A DNA stretch of 5,237 bases. It comes from Dysgonamonadaceae bacterium (GTDB taxonomy: Bacteria > Bacteroidota > Bacteroidia > Bacteroidales > Azobacteroidaceae). Below the pieces are notes generated by a model. That model saw nothing but the letters and a program-made list of their open reading frames with translations, had not been told where the DNA came from and did no database searches. The first letter of the stretch is position 1, and the number at the start of each line of letters is the position of its first letter. Shown here piece by piece: positions 1-5,237 of this stretch. The stretch spans positions 1 to 5,237 of the forward strand of contig JAITTA010000059.1 in the NCBI GenBank assembly GCA_031287395.1. Direction: 5' to 3'. Position numbers and translations under genes: made by a program.

Positions 1-320
1 CGGGTTCTTTGTCTTTTTCTTTTGAAACAGTGTTGGATAAATGCGAACATGCTGATTTTTGGTTGATCAAATATTTTAATGATAAAGAATTGGATTACAG
101 GGAGCTCAAAGCTGAATACGCACCTTATGCTTATTTTGACGCGTTTAAAAACAAAAACATTTTTGCCTGTAATACAAACAAAAACCGGTATTATGAGGAA
201 CTGCCCATTCATCCGGATTTTGTACTGAAAGAATTGATTTCAATCTTTCATCCGGAGTTACTCCCCAGTTATCAGAAGAGGTATTATAAAAAACTGAGAG
301 ATGAAGATAACCCTAGATAG
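1..320 (+). CDS. ABC transporter periplasmic substrate-binding protein (iron-siderophore/cobalamin type), C-terminal fragment
   Basis: This is the last ~106 codons of a gene that begins before the window. The frame is open from the first base (first full codon at 3) and ends with TAG at 318-320. The visible part resembles the C-terminal lobe of Bacteroidales FecB/BtuF-like binding proteins (PF01497 family): a helix with FWLIKYFND, then YRELKAEYAPYAYFDAFKNKNIFACNT, a tyrosine-rich YYEELPIHPD segment and the closing FHPELLPSYQKRYYKKL. Such proteins capture an iron chelate or a corrinoid in the periplasm and pass it to an inner-membrane permease and ATPase. The signal peptide and N-terminal lobe lie outside the window, so the ligand cannot be judged. 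The TTG at 9 could be read as a start but is almost surely an internal leucine codon. The gene converges on der and has its own terminator. Family assignment is from remembered sequence similarity. Confidence 0.8.
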   Translation, partial: GSLSFSFETVLDKCEHADFWLIKYFNDKELDYRELKAEYAPYAYFDAFKNKNIFACNTNKNRYYEELPIHPDFVLKELISIFHPELLPSYQKRYYKKLRDEDNPR

Positions 321-372
321 CTAATTAATTATTTATTTGGTGTAAAATAAGTTAGATATTTTTTTAACTTGG

Positions 373-412
373 AAATATGCCTGCTTGTGAAAGACAGGCA
401 TATTTTTTATTT
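373..412 (+). terminator. Intrinsic terminator of the binding-protein gene, between convergent genes
   Basis: An 11-bp perfect stem, AAATATGCCTG (373-383) with CAGGCATATTT (395-405), encloses an 11-base loop. On the plus strand it runs straight into a T-rich tract (403-408, then 410-414). The T tract overlaps the der stop codon at 407-409, so the terminator is shared with the end of the opposing gene. Read on the minus strand the stem also forms, but it is followed by CCAAGTTAAAAAA rather than a T run. It is therefore a good terminator for the plus strand and at most a 3'-end-protecting hairpin for der. Confidence 0.85.
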
Positions 413-1720
413 TTCCCTCATAAATATATTGATAGGAGTTCCTGTCATATTCCAGTGTTTGCGTATCTGGTTTTCTAAAAATCGTTTGTAAGGATCTTTG
501 ACCCACTGAGGCAGATTACAGAAAAAGACAAAACTGGGAATAGCTGTATTCGGTAATTGGGTGATATATTTGATTTTTACTACTTTCCCTTTGTTTGATG
601 GGGGAGGAGTATGCTCTATGATTGGCAATAGGATCTCATTCAATTTATGAGTGGGAATTTTTGTTTTACGGACTTCGTAAACTTCTTTTGCAACTTCCAG
701 AATCTTAAAGATACGTTGTTTGGTCAATGCAGAGGCAAAAATAACAGGGACATCTACAAATGGAGCAATCCGTTCCCTAATGGCCTCTTCAAAAGTTTTA
801 ATTACCTTTGGATTTTTATCTTCCACCAAGTCCCATTTATTGATTACAATGATTATCCCTTTTTTATTTTTTTGAATCAATGAAAAAATATTCATATCCT
901 GGGCTTCAATGCCTCTGGTGGCATCGATCATCAGAATGCAGACATCGGAATTTTCGATTGAACGAATGGCCCGGATTACCGAGTAATATTCCAAATCCTC
1001 GTTCACTTTCCCTTTTTTCCGGATACCGGCCGTATCGATTAAGTAGAAGTTCAATCCGAATTTATTATATTTTGTATAGATGGAATCACGTGTCGTGCCT
1101 GCAATATCGGTCACAATGGTCCGGTTTTCTCCGATAAAAGCATTAGCCAGAGACGATTTTCCTGCATTAGGACGTCCGACAATGGCAATACGAGGCAATT
1201 CTTCTTCAGGAATATCTTCTTTTTTGTTTTGGAATTTGGAAACGACGGCATCCAATAATTCTCCTGTTCCTGATCCGTTGATTGACGAGATTGCAAACGG
1301 ATCTCCCAGACCAAACTTATAAAACTCTGCCGTTTGGTGGTGTAGTTCAAAATTGTCGGCCTTATTTGCAACCAGTATTACCGGTTTTTGGGAACGGCGT
1401 AACATTTGGGCAACTTCATCGTCCAGATCGGTTATTCCGTTGACTACATCGACCATAAATAAAATTACGTCAGCCTCTTCGATGGCAATTTGTACCTGTT
1501 TATTGATCTCTTCTTCGAAAATATCTTCCGAATTTACAACCCATCCGCCTGTGTCGACAACCGAAAATTCCTGTCCCAACCATTCGGCCTTACCATATTG
1601 ACGGTCGCGTGTAGTTCCGGCAACTTCATTTACGATTGCCTGCCTGAATTGTATCAGCCTGTTGAATAGTGTTGATTTCCCTACATTCGGGCGACCTACG
1701 ATTGCTATTAAATTACTCAT
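407..1720 (-). CDS. der: Ribosome biogenesis GTPase Der (EngA)
   Basis: Der is an essential GTPase with two tandem G domains that binds the 50S subunit during its late maturation. All signature motifs are visible. The first G domain has GRPNVGKST (9-17), a G2 threonine in AGTTRD (34-39), DTGG (56-59) and NKAD (119-122). The second has GRPNAGKSS (182-190), AGTTRD (207-212), DTAG (229-232), NKWD (294-297) and SAL (330-332). An acidic linker (about 165-176) joins them. The last ~85 residues form the KH-like domain, with the typical HTPPPSNKGK, YITQLPNT and DPYKRFLENQIR segments. At 437 residues it is of normal family length and intact. The ATG at 1718-1720 places the first P-loop at residue 9, as expected. 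No Shine-Dalgarno is seen; the leader is AT-rich. It is the last gene of the minus-strand series, 73 bases after era, and may be co-transcribed with it. Confidence 0.98.
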   Translation of the reverse strand: MSNLIAIVGRPNVGKSTLFNRLIQFRQAIVNEVAGTTRDRQYGKAEWLGQEFSVVDTGGWVVNSEDIFEEEINKQVQIAIEEADVILFMVDVVNGITDLDDEVAQMLRRSQKPVILVANKADNFELHHQTAEFYKFGLGDPFAISSINGSGTGELLDAVVSKFQNKKEDIPEEELPRIAIVGRPNAGKSSLANAFIGENRTIVTDIAGTTRDSIYTKYNKFGLNFYLIDTAGIRKKGKVNEDLEYYSVIRAIRSIENSDVCILMIDATRGIEAQDMNIFSLIQKNKKGIIIVINKWDLVEDKNPKVIKTFEEAIRERIAPFVDVPVIFASALTKQRIFKILEVAKEVYEVRKTKIPTHKLNEILLPIIEHTPPPSNKGKVVKIKYITQLPNTAIPSFVFFCNLPQWVKDPYKRFLENQIRKHWNMTGTPINIFMREK

Positions 1721-1729
1721 GGTTCTTAT

Positions 1730-1795
1730 GAATTAAAAATTAAAAACTGAAAATTAAAAATTAAAAAATCATTTCTAATTCTTCATTTTTAATTT
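1730..1795. repeat. Inverted array of degenerate 7-base units in the era-der spacer
   Basis: The spacer is built of heptads. On the plus strand five consecutive units run from 1730 to 1764: GAATTAA, AAATTAA, AAACTGA, AAATTAA, AAATTAA. After three bases, four units read on the minus strand from 1795 back to 1768: AAATTAA, AAATGAA, GAATTAG, AAATGAT. The two halves are thus in opposite orientation, and the outermost units are largely complementary (GAATTAA against AAATTAA). The array fills nearly the whole spacer and overlaps the era stop codon (1794-1796). It shares its unit (about RRRTTNA) and layout with the array at 2684-2753. Low base complexity means part of the periodicity could be chance. 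Confidence 0.6.
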
Positions 1796-2675
1796 ATTCG
1801 ATTTTGTATCCGAACTTTTTCAATAGATTATCCCTGTTTCTCCAATCTTTTTCCACTTTAACAAACATTTCCAGAAAAACTTTTTTATCAAAAAACCGTT
1901 CGATATCTTTGCGGGCCGTAGAACCCAATTTTTTTATTGATATTCCTTTATCTCCGATAATAATCCCTTTTTGGGAATCCCTCTCGACGATAATCAGGGC
2001 TTTGATATGAATCAGATCTTTTTCTTCTTTGAACAGTTCGACGATAACTTCTACTGCATACGGGATTTCTTTTTGATAGTAAAGTAAAACTTTTTCCCGG
2101 ATTATTTCCGTTACAAAGAAACGAGCCGGACGATCGGTCAATGCATCTTTTTCAAAATAAGGGGGAGATTCTGGGAGCAGTTCTACAATCCGTTTTTGCA
2201 AATAGTTGATATTGAATTTGTTTGTTGCGGAAATGGGGATAATTTCAGCTTTGGGTAGTAACTGTTGCCACTTATCCGATTGGAATTCCAGTCCTTTTTG
2301 GTCCGTTAAATCAATTTTATTGATAACCAGTAGGACCGGGGAACTTGTCTTTTCTACTTTCTGCAGGAAAAAATCATTTTTATCGATTTTCTCCACCATA
2401 TCTGTTACGTACAATAATACATCCGCGTCGTCCAAAGCCGATTCGGAAAATTGTAACATGTTTTCCTGTAATTTATAATTGGGTCGCAATACTCCTGGGG
2501 TATCCGAATAAACGATTTGCATATCGTCGGTATTTACAATACCCATAATCCGGTGACGCGTCGTTTGCGCTTTGGATGTGATGATCGAAATGCGTTCCCC
2601 TACCAATTGGTTCATCAGGGTTGATTTTCCGACATTGGGATTTCCTACGATGTTGACGAATCCGGATTTATGCAC
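1794..2675 (-). CDS. era: GTPase Era, small-subunit assembly factor
   Basis: Era binds the 3' end of 16S rRNA and assists 30S assembly; it acts in the cytoplasm, often at the membrane. The N-terminal G domain shows GNPNVGKST (11-19), the G2 region KAQTTRHR (35-42), DTPG (58-61), NKID (119-122) and ISA (148-150). The C-terminal KH RNA-binding domain occupies about residues 200-293, with its GxxG loop in IIIGDKG (238-244) followed by the basic ARKDIERFF helix. At 293 residues it is full length. The start is GTG at 2673-2675: the upstream frame reaches a stop at 2712-2714 with no ATG, and MHKSGFVNIVGNPN agrees with the usual Bacteroidales Era N-terminus. No Shine-Dalgarno is visible. It lies 85 bases after fabH and 73 before der, and both spacers hold heptad repeat arrays. 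Two ribosome GTPases side by side suggest joint expression. Confidence 0.98.
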   Translation of the reverse strand: MHKSGFVNIVGNPNVGKSTLMNQLVGERISIITSKAQTTRHRIMGIVNTDDMQIVYSDTPGVLRPNYKLQENMLQFSESALDDADVLLYVTDMVEKIDKNDFFLQKVEKTSSPVLLVINKIDLTDQKGLEFQSDKWQQLLPKAEIIPISATNKFNINYLQKRIVELLPESPPYFEKDALTDRPARFFVTEIIREKVLLYYQKEIPYAVEVIVELFKEEKDLIHIKALIIVERDSQKGIIIGDKGISIKKLGSTARKDIERFFDKKVFLEMFVKVEKDWRNRDNLLKKFGYKIE

Positions 2676-2683
2676 AATAAATA

Positions 2684-2753
2684 AAATTAAGAGTTCAGAG
2701 TTCAGAGTTATTCATCGCGCGTAAGTCAATTCTTAACCCTTAATTTCTAACTT
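2684..2753. repeat. Symmetric inverted array of 7-base units in the fabH-era spacer
   Basis: Four heptads run on the plus strand from 2684 to 2711: AAATTAA, GAGTTCA, GAGTTCA, GAGTTAT. A 14-base centre (2712-2725) contains CGCGCG at 2716-2721. Four heptads then read on the minus strand from 2753 back to 2726: AAGTTAG, AAATTAA, GGGTTAA, GAATTGA. The 28-14-28 layout is strikingly regular. Facing units match at only four or five of seven positions, so the shared feature is the unit and its phase rather than a perfect hairpin. The consensus is close to RRRTTNA, the same as at 1730-1795. Confidence 0.65.
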
Positions 2754-2760
2754 ATTATTA

Positions 2761-3762
2761 TCATTTAGGATCATACCCCCATTTTAAATAGGTAGCTCCC
2801 CAGGTAAATCCTGCTCCGAATGCTGTCAGGATGATATTGGCTCCTTTATACAGAAGTGGTTCCCAATCCCACAAACAGAGTGGAATCGTCCCGGCGCTGG
2901 TATTGCCGTATTTTTCAATATTGATCATTACCTTGTCGGAAGATACGCCCATGCGACTGGCGACGGCGTCGATAATCCGGCGGTTGGCTTGATGTGGTAC
3001 TACCCAATCGAGATTTTCTTTGGTCAGGTTGTTCCGTTGCATTAATTCCACACAGGTATCCGACATATTGGAAACGGCGTGTTTATATACCACTTTACCA
3101 TCTTGCCAGATCGTATGTTGATTTTTATCTACTGTTTCATGCGATGCGGGGTTGACCGAACCTCCTCCGATCATATTCAGGTATTGCAGGCTGTTTCCAT
3201 CGGTGCGCATGATGGAATCCATGATTCCGATTTCTTCCCCGGTAGCTTCAAGTAATGCTGCTCCGCAACCGTCTCCAAAAATGGGACAGGTGTTGCGGTC
3301 GGTATAATTGGTGATTACGGAAAGAACATCACCTGCCAATACCATTATTTTCTTGTATTTCCCGGAAACAATATAGGCATTGGCTACTTCAAGAGCATAA
3401 ATAAATCCACTGCAGGCTGCGCTCAGATCAAAACAGAAAGCATTAGTCATCCCTGCCCTGTGTGCAGCCATAGCTGCAGCATTAGGCATGATATAATCAG
3501 GAGTTGAGGTGGCGAAGATCACAGCCTCTACTTCTTTAGGATCGAGATTTGTTTTACGGATCAAATCTTCCACAGCTTTGGCAGCCATGTAACCAACACC
3601 GCTTCCTTCTTCTTTCTTAAGAATCCGTCTTTCTTTGATTCCGATACGTGTCATGATCCACTCGTCGGAGGTATCCACTATCTGTGATATTTCTTCGTTA
3701 GTCATCACATATTTTGGAACATATCCCGATATGCCGGTAATTACTGCATGAATTTTTCCCAT
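2761..3762 (-). CDS. fabH: Beta-ketoacyl-ACP synthase III (FabH)
   Basis: FabH condenses an acyl-CoA primer (usually acetyl-CoA) with malonyl-ACP to give acetoacetyl-ACP, the first step of type II fatty acid synthesis. The thiolase-fold catalytic triad is complete: Cys117 in DLSAACSGF (112-120), His257 in PHQAN (256-260) and Asn287 in YGNTSAGTIP (285-294). Other family marks are the N-terminal TSDEWIMTRIGIKERR (31-46), GDGCGA (163-168) and the C-terminal FGAGFTWGA. The protein has 333 residues, slightly longer than E. coli FabH (317), and shows no break. Primer preference (straight or branched) cannot be told from what I can see. The ATG at 3760-3762 is preceded by an A/T-rich leader without Shine-Dalgarno. 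The gene lies just downstream of a terminator, so it may need its own promoter or readthrough from rpmF. A paralogous KAS III role cannot be excluded, but the location beside rpmF favours true FabH. Confidence 0.96.
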   Translation of the reverse strand: MGKIHAVITGISGYVPKYVMTNEEISQIVDTSDEWIMTRIGIKERRILKKEEGSGVGYMAAKAVEDLIRKTNLDPKEVEAVIFATSTPDYIMPNAAAMAAHRAGMTNAFCFDLSAACSGFIYALEVANAYIVSGKYKKIMVLAGDVLSVITNYTDRNTCPIFGDGCGAALLEATGEEIGIMDSIMRTDGNSLQYLNMIGGGSVNPASHETVDKNQHTIWQDGKVVYKHAVSNMSDTCVELMQRNNLTKENLDWVVPHQANRRIIDAVASRMGVSSDKVMINIEKYGNTSAGTIPLCLWDWEPLLYKGANIILTAFGAGFTWGATYLKWGYDPK

Positions 3763-3779
3763 ATCTATTTTTTGAAAGT

Positions 3780-3825
3780 ATTCTAAAAAAAATGCCCTAA
3801 AATAATGGTTTTAGGGCCGTTTTTT
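3780..3825 (-). terminator. Intrinsic terminator between rpmF and fabH (hairpin with T tract on both strands)
   Basis: A perfect 9-bp stem, GCCCTAAAA (3794-3802) with TTTTAGGGC (3809-3817), closes a 6-base loop. On the minus strand, the direction of rpmF, it is followed by ATTTTTTTTAG, a run of eight T. This is a textbook terminator for the DUF177-rpmF transcript. On the plus strand it is followed by CG and six T (3820-3825), so the structure is formally bidirectional although no plus-strand gene precedes it. It lies about 30 bases before the fabH start. Confidence 0.85.
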
Positions 3826-3866
3826 GAACGAGGGGCGCCCTAAGAGCGCTTAAACCCCCAATGTCT
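3826..3866 (-). promoter_or_regulatory. GC-rich rpmF 3' trailer with possible alternative partner for the terminator arm
   Basis: Between the rpmF stop and the terminator lies a GC-rich patch unlike the other spacers. It includes the self-complementary GGGCGCCC (3833-3840), AGCGCT (3845-3850) and a C5 run (3855-3859). GCCCTAA at 3837-3843 is identical to the terminator arm at 3794-3800 and complementary to TTAGGGC at 3811-3817. In the minus-strand RNA this earlier segment could pair with the middle segment (7 bp, 19-base loop) and preclude the terminator stem. That is the layout of an attenuator, but the evidence is only the sequence match, and the 9-bp terminator stem should be the more stable form. 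Confidence 0.3.
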
Positions 3867-4052
3867 TTAAACCGCAACAGCTTTTTCGATTGCCAATTTC
3901 CCTCTGTAATAACCACATTCACCACAAACAGTATGGTAGATATGCCATGCTCCGCAATTAGGGCATACAGCCATCGTTGGCATTAATGCTTTGTCGTGAG
4001 TTCTTCTTTTGCCTTTTCTTGCCTGTCCGGTTCTTCGTTTAGGATGTGCCAT
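3867..4052 (-). CDS. rpmF: 50S ribosomal protein L32 (bL32)
   Basis: This is a small basic protein of the large ribosomal subunit, 61 residues long, normal for the family. It begins MAHPKRRTGQARKGKRR, the typical rRNA-binding extension. Two CxxC pairs follow, Cys30/Cys33 and Cys43/Cys46, so this is the zinc-binding (C+) form of L32. Zinc coordination is inferred from the four cysteines. The ATG is at 4050-4052, only 12 bases after the DUF177 stop, so the two genes are almost surely one transcript, as is common in bacteria (yceD-rpmF). Downstream the transcript likely ends at the hairpin at 3794-3817. Unlike E. coli, plsX does not follow. Confidence 0.98.
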   Translation of the reverse strand: MAHPKRRTGQARKGKRRTHDKALMPTMAVCPNCGAWHIYHTVCGECGYYRGKLAIEKAVAV

Positions 4053-4064
4053 TTGTTTATTATT

Positions 4065-4658
4065 TTAATTGTTATCATTTTCTTCTTTGAAGCCTTTCAG
4101 AGCATCCCACCTGGGATCGATAACGTCTTCGGTATCATCGGTATCACTGTCTGTAATGATGATGTCTCCGGCGTCACCTTCGCTTCCAAATTCATCTTCT
4201 ACCCCTTTGGGTGCATGTTTCTTTAATGTGGAAGTCATCGTTTTATTACATTTCCCCGGCGCATGTACATGCTTGATTGGAATAGTCAAAACTATGAATT
4301 CATAAATAAACCATGCCAGGTTGATGACTCCTTCCGATTCCGGGATGATGACGATTTCATCGCTTTCTTCGGAATAATCTTTTCCTAATTTTACAATCAG
4401 ACGATTGGTGGTCGTTACGGGAAAATCCATATCGTCCAAACACCTGTCGCAAGGGATGATAATTGTTCCGTCAATGGAAAAATTCAGTTCATAAACTCCT
4501 GCGGATTTTCTGACCGTCAGGTTTACTTTGACTTTGCCTTTTTGAATGTCATCACCACCAATATCGCCAAAAAACTTATTTTCCAACAGATATTCAATTT
4601 CCTGAATATCTTTGGTCATACTTTTCAAGTCAACTTTGTACGGATCGAACTTTCCCAC
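4065..4658 (-). CDS. DUF177/YceD family protein (large-subunit rRNA accumulation)
   Basis: Members of this family next to rpmF (YceD in E. coli) are linked to accumulation of 23S rRNA and large-subunit assembly; the molecular action is not settled. The 197-residue protein shows the family core: MGKFDPYKVDLKSM at the N-terminus, a beta-rich region, the CDRC pair (Cys70/Cys73) in IPCDRCLDD, then NLAWFIYEFIVLTIPIKHVH (113-132) and GKCNK with Cys137. A strongly acidic, probably disordered stretch (about 154-180) precedes the conserved end DPRWDALKG (181-189). The start is GTG at 4656-4658. No upstream in-frame ATG fits between it and the promoter, and the next ATG (residue 14) would remove the conserved MGKFD segment. 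It is the first gene after the promoter at 4684-4715 and is tightly linked to rpmF. No symbol is given because naming in this phylum is inconsistent. Confidence 0.92.
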   Translation of the reverse strand: MGKFDPYKVDLKSMTKDIQEIEYLLENKFFGDIGGDDIQKGKVKVNLTVRKSAGVYELNFSIDGTIIIPCDRCLDDMDFPVTTTNRLIVKLGKDYSEESDEIVIIPESEGVINLAWFIYEFIVLTIPIKHVHAPGKCNKTMTSTLKKHAPKGVEDEFGSEGDAGDIIITDSDTDDTEDVIDPRWDALKGFKEENDNN

Positions 4659-4683
4659 GAAATCAAATTTTATAAAAACTCCG

Positions 4684-4715
4684 CAAAGGTATGCAAAAAG
4701 AATGGAATAATGAAA
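4684..4715 (-). promoter_or_regulatory. Predicted primary-sigma promoter of the DUF177-rpmF operon
   Basis: The minus strand carries TACCTTTG (4691-4684), an exact match to the Bacteroides -7 element TAnnTTTG. A TTTC (4715-4712) lies 20 bases upstream and matches three of four bases of the -33 TTTG element, within the known 19-21 base spacing. Transcription would begin a few bases before the GTG start region, giving a short leader of roughly 15-21 bases. The site lies in the 85-base gap after the histidine kinase stop. I saw no comparably good match ahead of fabH, era or der. Confidence 0.7.
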
Positions 4716-4743
4716 TTTATAAAGAATAATTTTAGTTCCTTTG

Positions 4744-5237
4744 CTACCTTAAGGCTTTTGTTAATTCGATACGGAAGGTGGTTCCTTTATTCAATTCGGA
4801 ATTTAAAACATATATTTTTCCTTTCTGATACGATTCAACAATTCGTTTAACCAGCGACAGCCCTAATCCCCAACCTCTGGCTTTGGTCGTATATCCGGGA
4901 TGGAAAATAACTTCTTGTTTGGATTTAGGAATACCTTTGCCGGTATCGGATACATCGATTTTTACTTTCTTGTCGGAATTTATTACCCGGATGTCGATTT
5001 TTCCTTTCCCATCCATGGCATCCACGGCATTTTTTATAAGGTTTTCGATTACCCATCCGAATAGAGAATCGTTCATTACCACATAAACAGGCTCTTCCGA
5101 CGGTTGATAATGGATGGAAACTTTTGAAGATATCCGTTTTTCCAAGTAGTCGATGATCTGCTTCAATGCGGCATCCAAATCCATCGGTAATGAATCAGGA
5201 TTTGATCCGATTTTAGAAAATCGTTCCGCTATAATCT
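4744..5237 (-). CDS. Sensor histidine kinase, C-terminal ATPase domain (5' end outside window)
   Basis: This is the C-terminal part of a two-component sensor kinase, which autophosphorylates on histidine and passes the phosphate to a response regulator. The reading frame stays open past the ATG at 5182-5184 to the window edge, adding IIAERFSKIGSNPDSLP, which resembles the segment after the dimerisation helices. The start is therefore outside, and that ATG is internal. Counting from it, the HATPase motifs are the N box ENLIKNAVDAM (47-57), G1 DTGKG (80-84), an F-box-like IFHPGYTTK (93-101) and G2 RGWGLGLSL (103-111). The phosphorylated histidine and the sensing part are not in the window, so the signal is unknown. 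It ends with TAG at 4744-4746, 85 bases before the DUF177 gene. With the promoter in that gap it is probably a separate unit, although no terminator is visible. Confidence 0.93.
   Translation of the reverse strand, partial: IIAERFSKIGSNPDSLPMDLDAALKQIIDYLEKRISSKVSIHYQPSEEPVYVVMNDSLFGWVIENLIKNAVDAMDGKGKIDIRVINSDKKVKIDVSDTGKGIPKSKQEVIFHPGYTTKARGWGLGLSLVKRIVESYQKGKIYVLNSELNKGTTFRIELTKALR

Noticed and set aside
9..11. TTG as start of a complete 103-residue protein
   Set aside because: The frame is open upstream to the window edge, and the sequence matches the C-terminal lobe of a larger binding protein.
349..370. AAGTTA/TAACTT hairpin as a der terminator
   Set aside because: Only 6 AT-rich base pairs with a 10-base loop and a run of four T after it on the minus strand; too weak to call.
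647..1601. Several plus-strand open frames of 78-85 codons opposite der
   Set aside because: They are antisense to a fully conserved der gene, have no recognisable domain and look like low-complexity shadow translations.
1804..2548. Plus-strand open frames opposite era
   Set aside because: Same reason: they lie entirely within the intact era gene on the other strand and show no family resemblance.
1730..2753. CRISPR-like repeats around era
   Set aside because: The units are 7 bases, degenerate and contiguous, without spacers or cas genes.
3763..3785. Promoter for fabH (TACTTTC near 3775-3781 on the minus strand)
   Set aside because: It does not fit TAnnTTTG spacing and has no -33 partner.
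3996..4305. Overlapping plus-strand frames opposite rpmF and the DUF177 gene
   Set aside because: The serine-rich runs are the reverse reading of the Asp/Glu-rich tail of the DUF177 protein.
4542..4850. 102-codon plus-strand frame spanning the DUF177 promoter region
   Set aside because: It crosses two conserved minus-strand genes and a promoter, and its product is low-complexity without a known domain.
5182..5184. ATG as the true start of the histidine kinase
   Set aside because: The frame continues upstream with kinase-like sequence (AERFSKIGS), and a protein starting here would lack the histidine domain.

Overview
This window looks like an ordinary chromosomal housekeeping region of a Bacteroidota bacterium, most likely of the order Bacteroidales. 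The clues are: protein sequences with Bacteroidales character (for example the Era start MHKSGFVNI and the DUF177 tail DPRWDALKG), no visible Shine-Dalgarno sequences, AT-rich spacers, and a promoter matching the Bacteroidales form TAnnTTTG. I cannot name the genus. I found no mobile element, CRISPR array, tRNA, rRNA or defence system.

Layout: positions 1-320 hold the 3' end of a plus-strand periplasmic binding protein of the iron/cobalamin ABC transporter type, followed by a strong terminator hairpin at 373-408. Everything after that is on the minus strand. In transcription order (right to left) it is: a sensor histidine kinase C-terminus (4744-5237, cut by the window edge), a DUF177/YceD protein (4065-4658), rpmF for ribosomal protein L32 (3867-4052), fabH for ketoacyl-ACP synthase III (2761-3762), era (1794-2675) and der (407-1720). 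A good promoter candidate lies just upstream of the DUF177 gene. A clear intrinsic terminator lies between rpmF and fabH.

Theme: DUF177/YceD, L32, Era and Der all serve ribosome production, mostly assembly of the large subunit (Era acts on the small subunit). FabH starts fatty acid synthesis. This is the familiar bacterial link between ribosome genes and lipid genes, but plsX, which lies between rpmF and fabH in E. coli, is absent here. Its place is taken by a 104-base spacer with the terminator.

The least ordinary features are in the spacers. The two gaps flanking era (1721-1793 and 2676-2760) each carry a tandem array of degenerate 7-base units (RRRTTNA) that switches strand near the middle, so both have the same inverted design. 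The rpmF-fabH spacer also has a third copy of the terminator arm sequence that could pair alternatively, as in an attenuator. I see no convincing new biological system; these spacer structures are the items worth following up.
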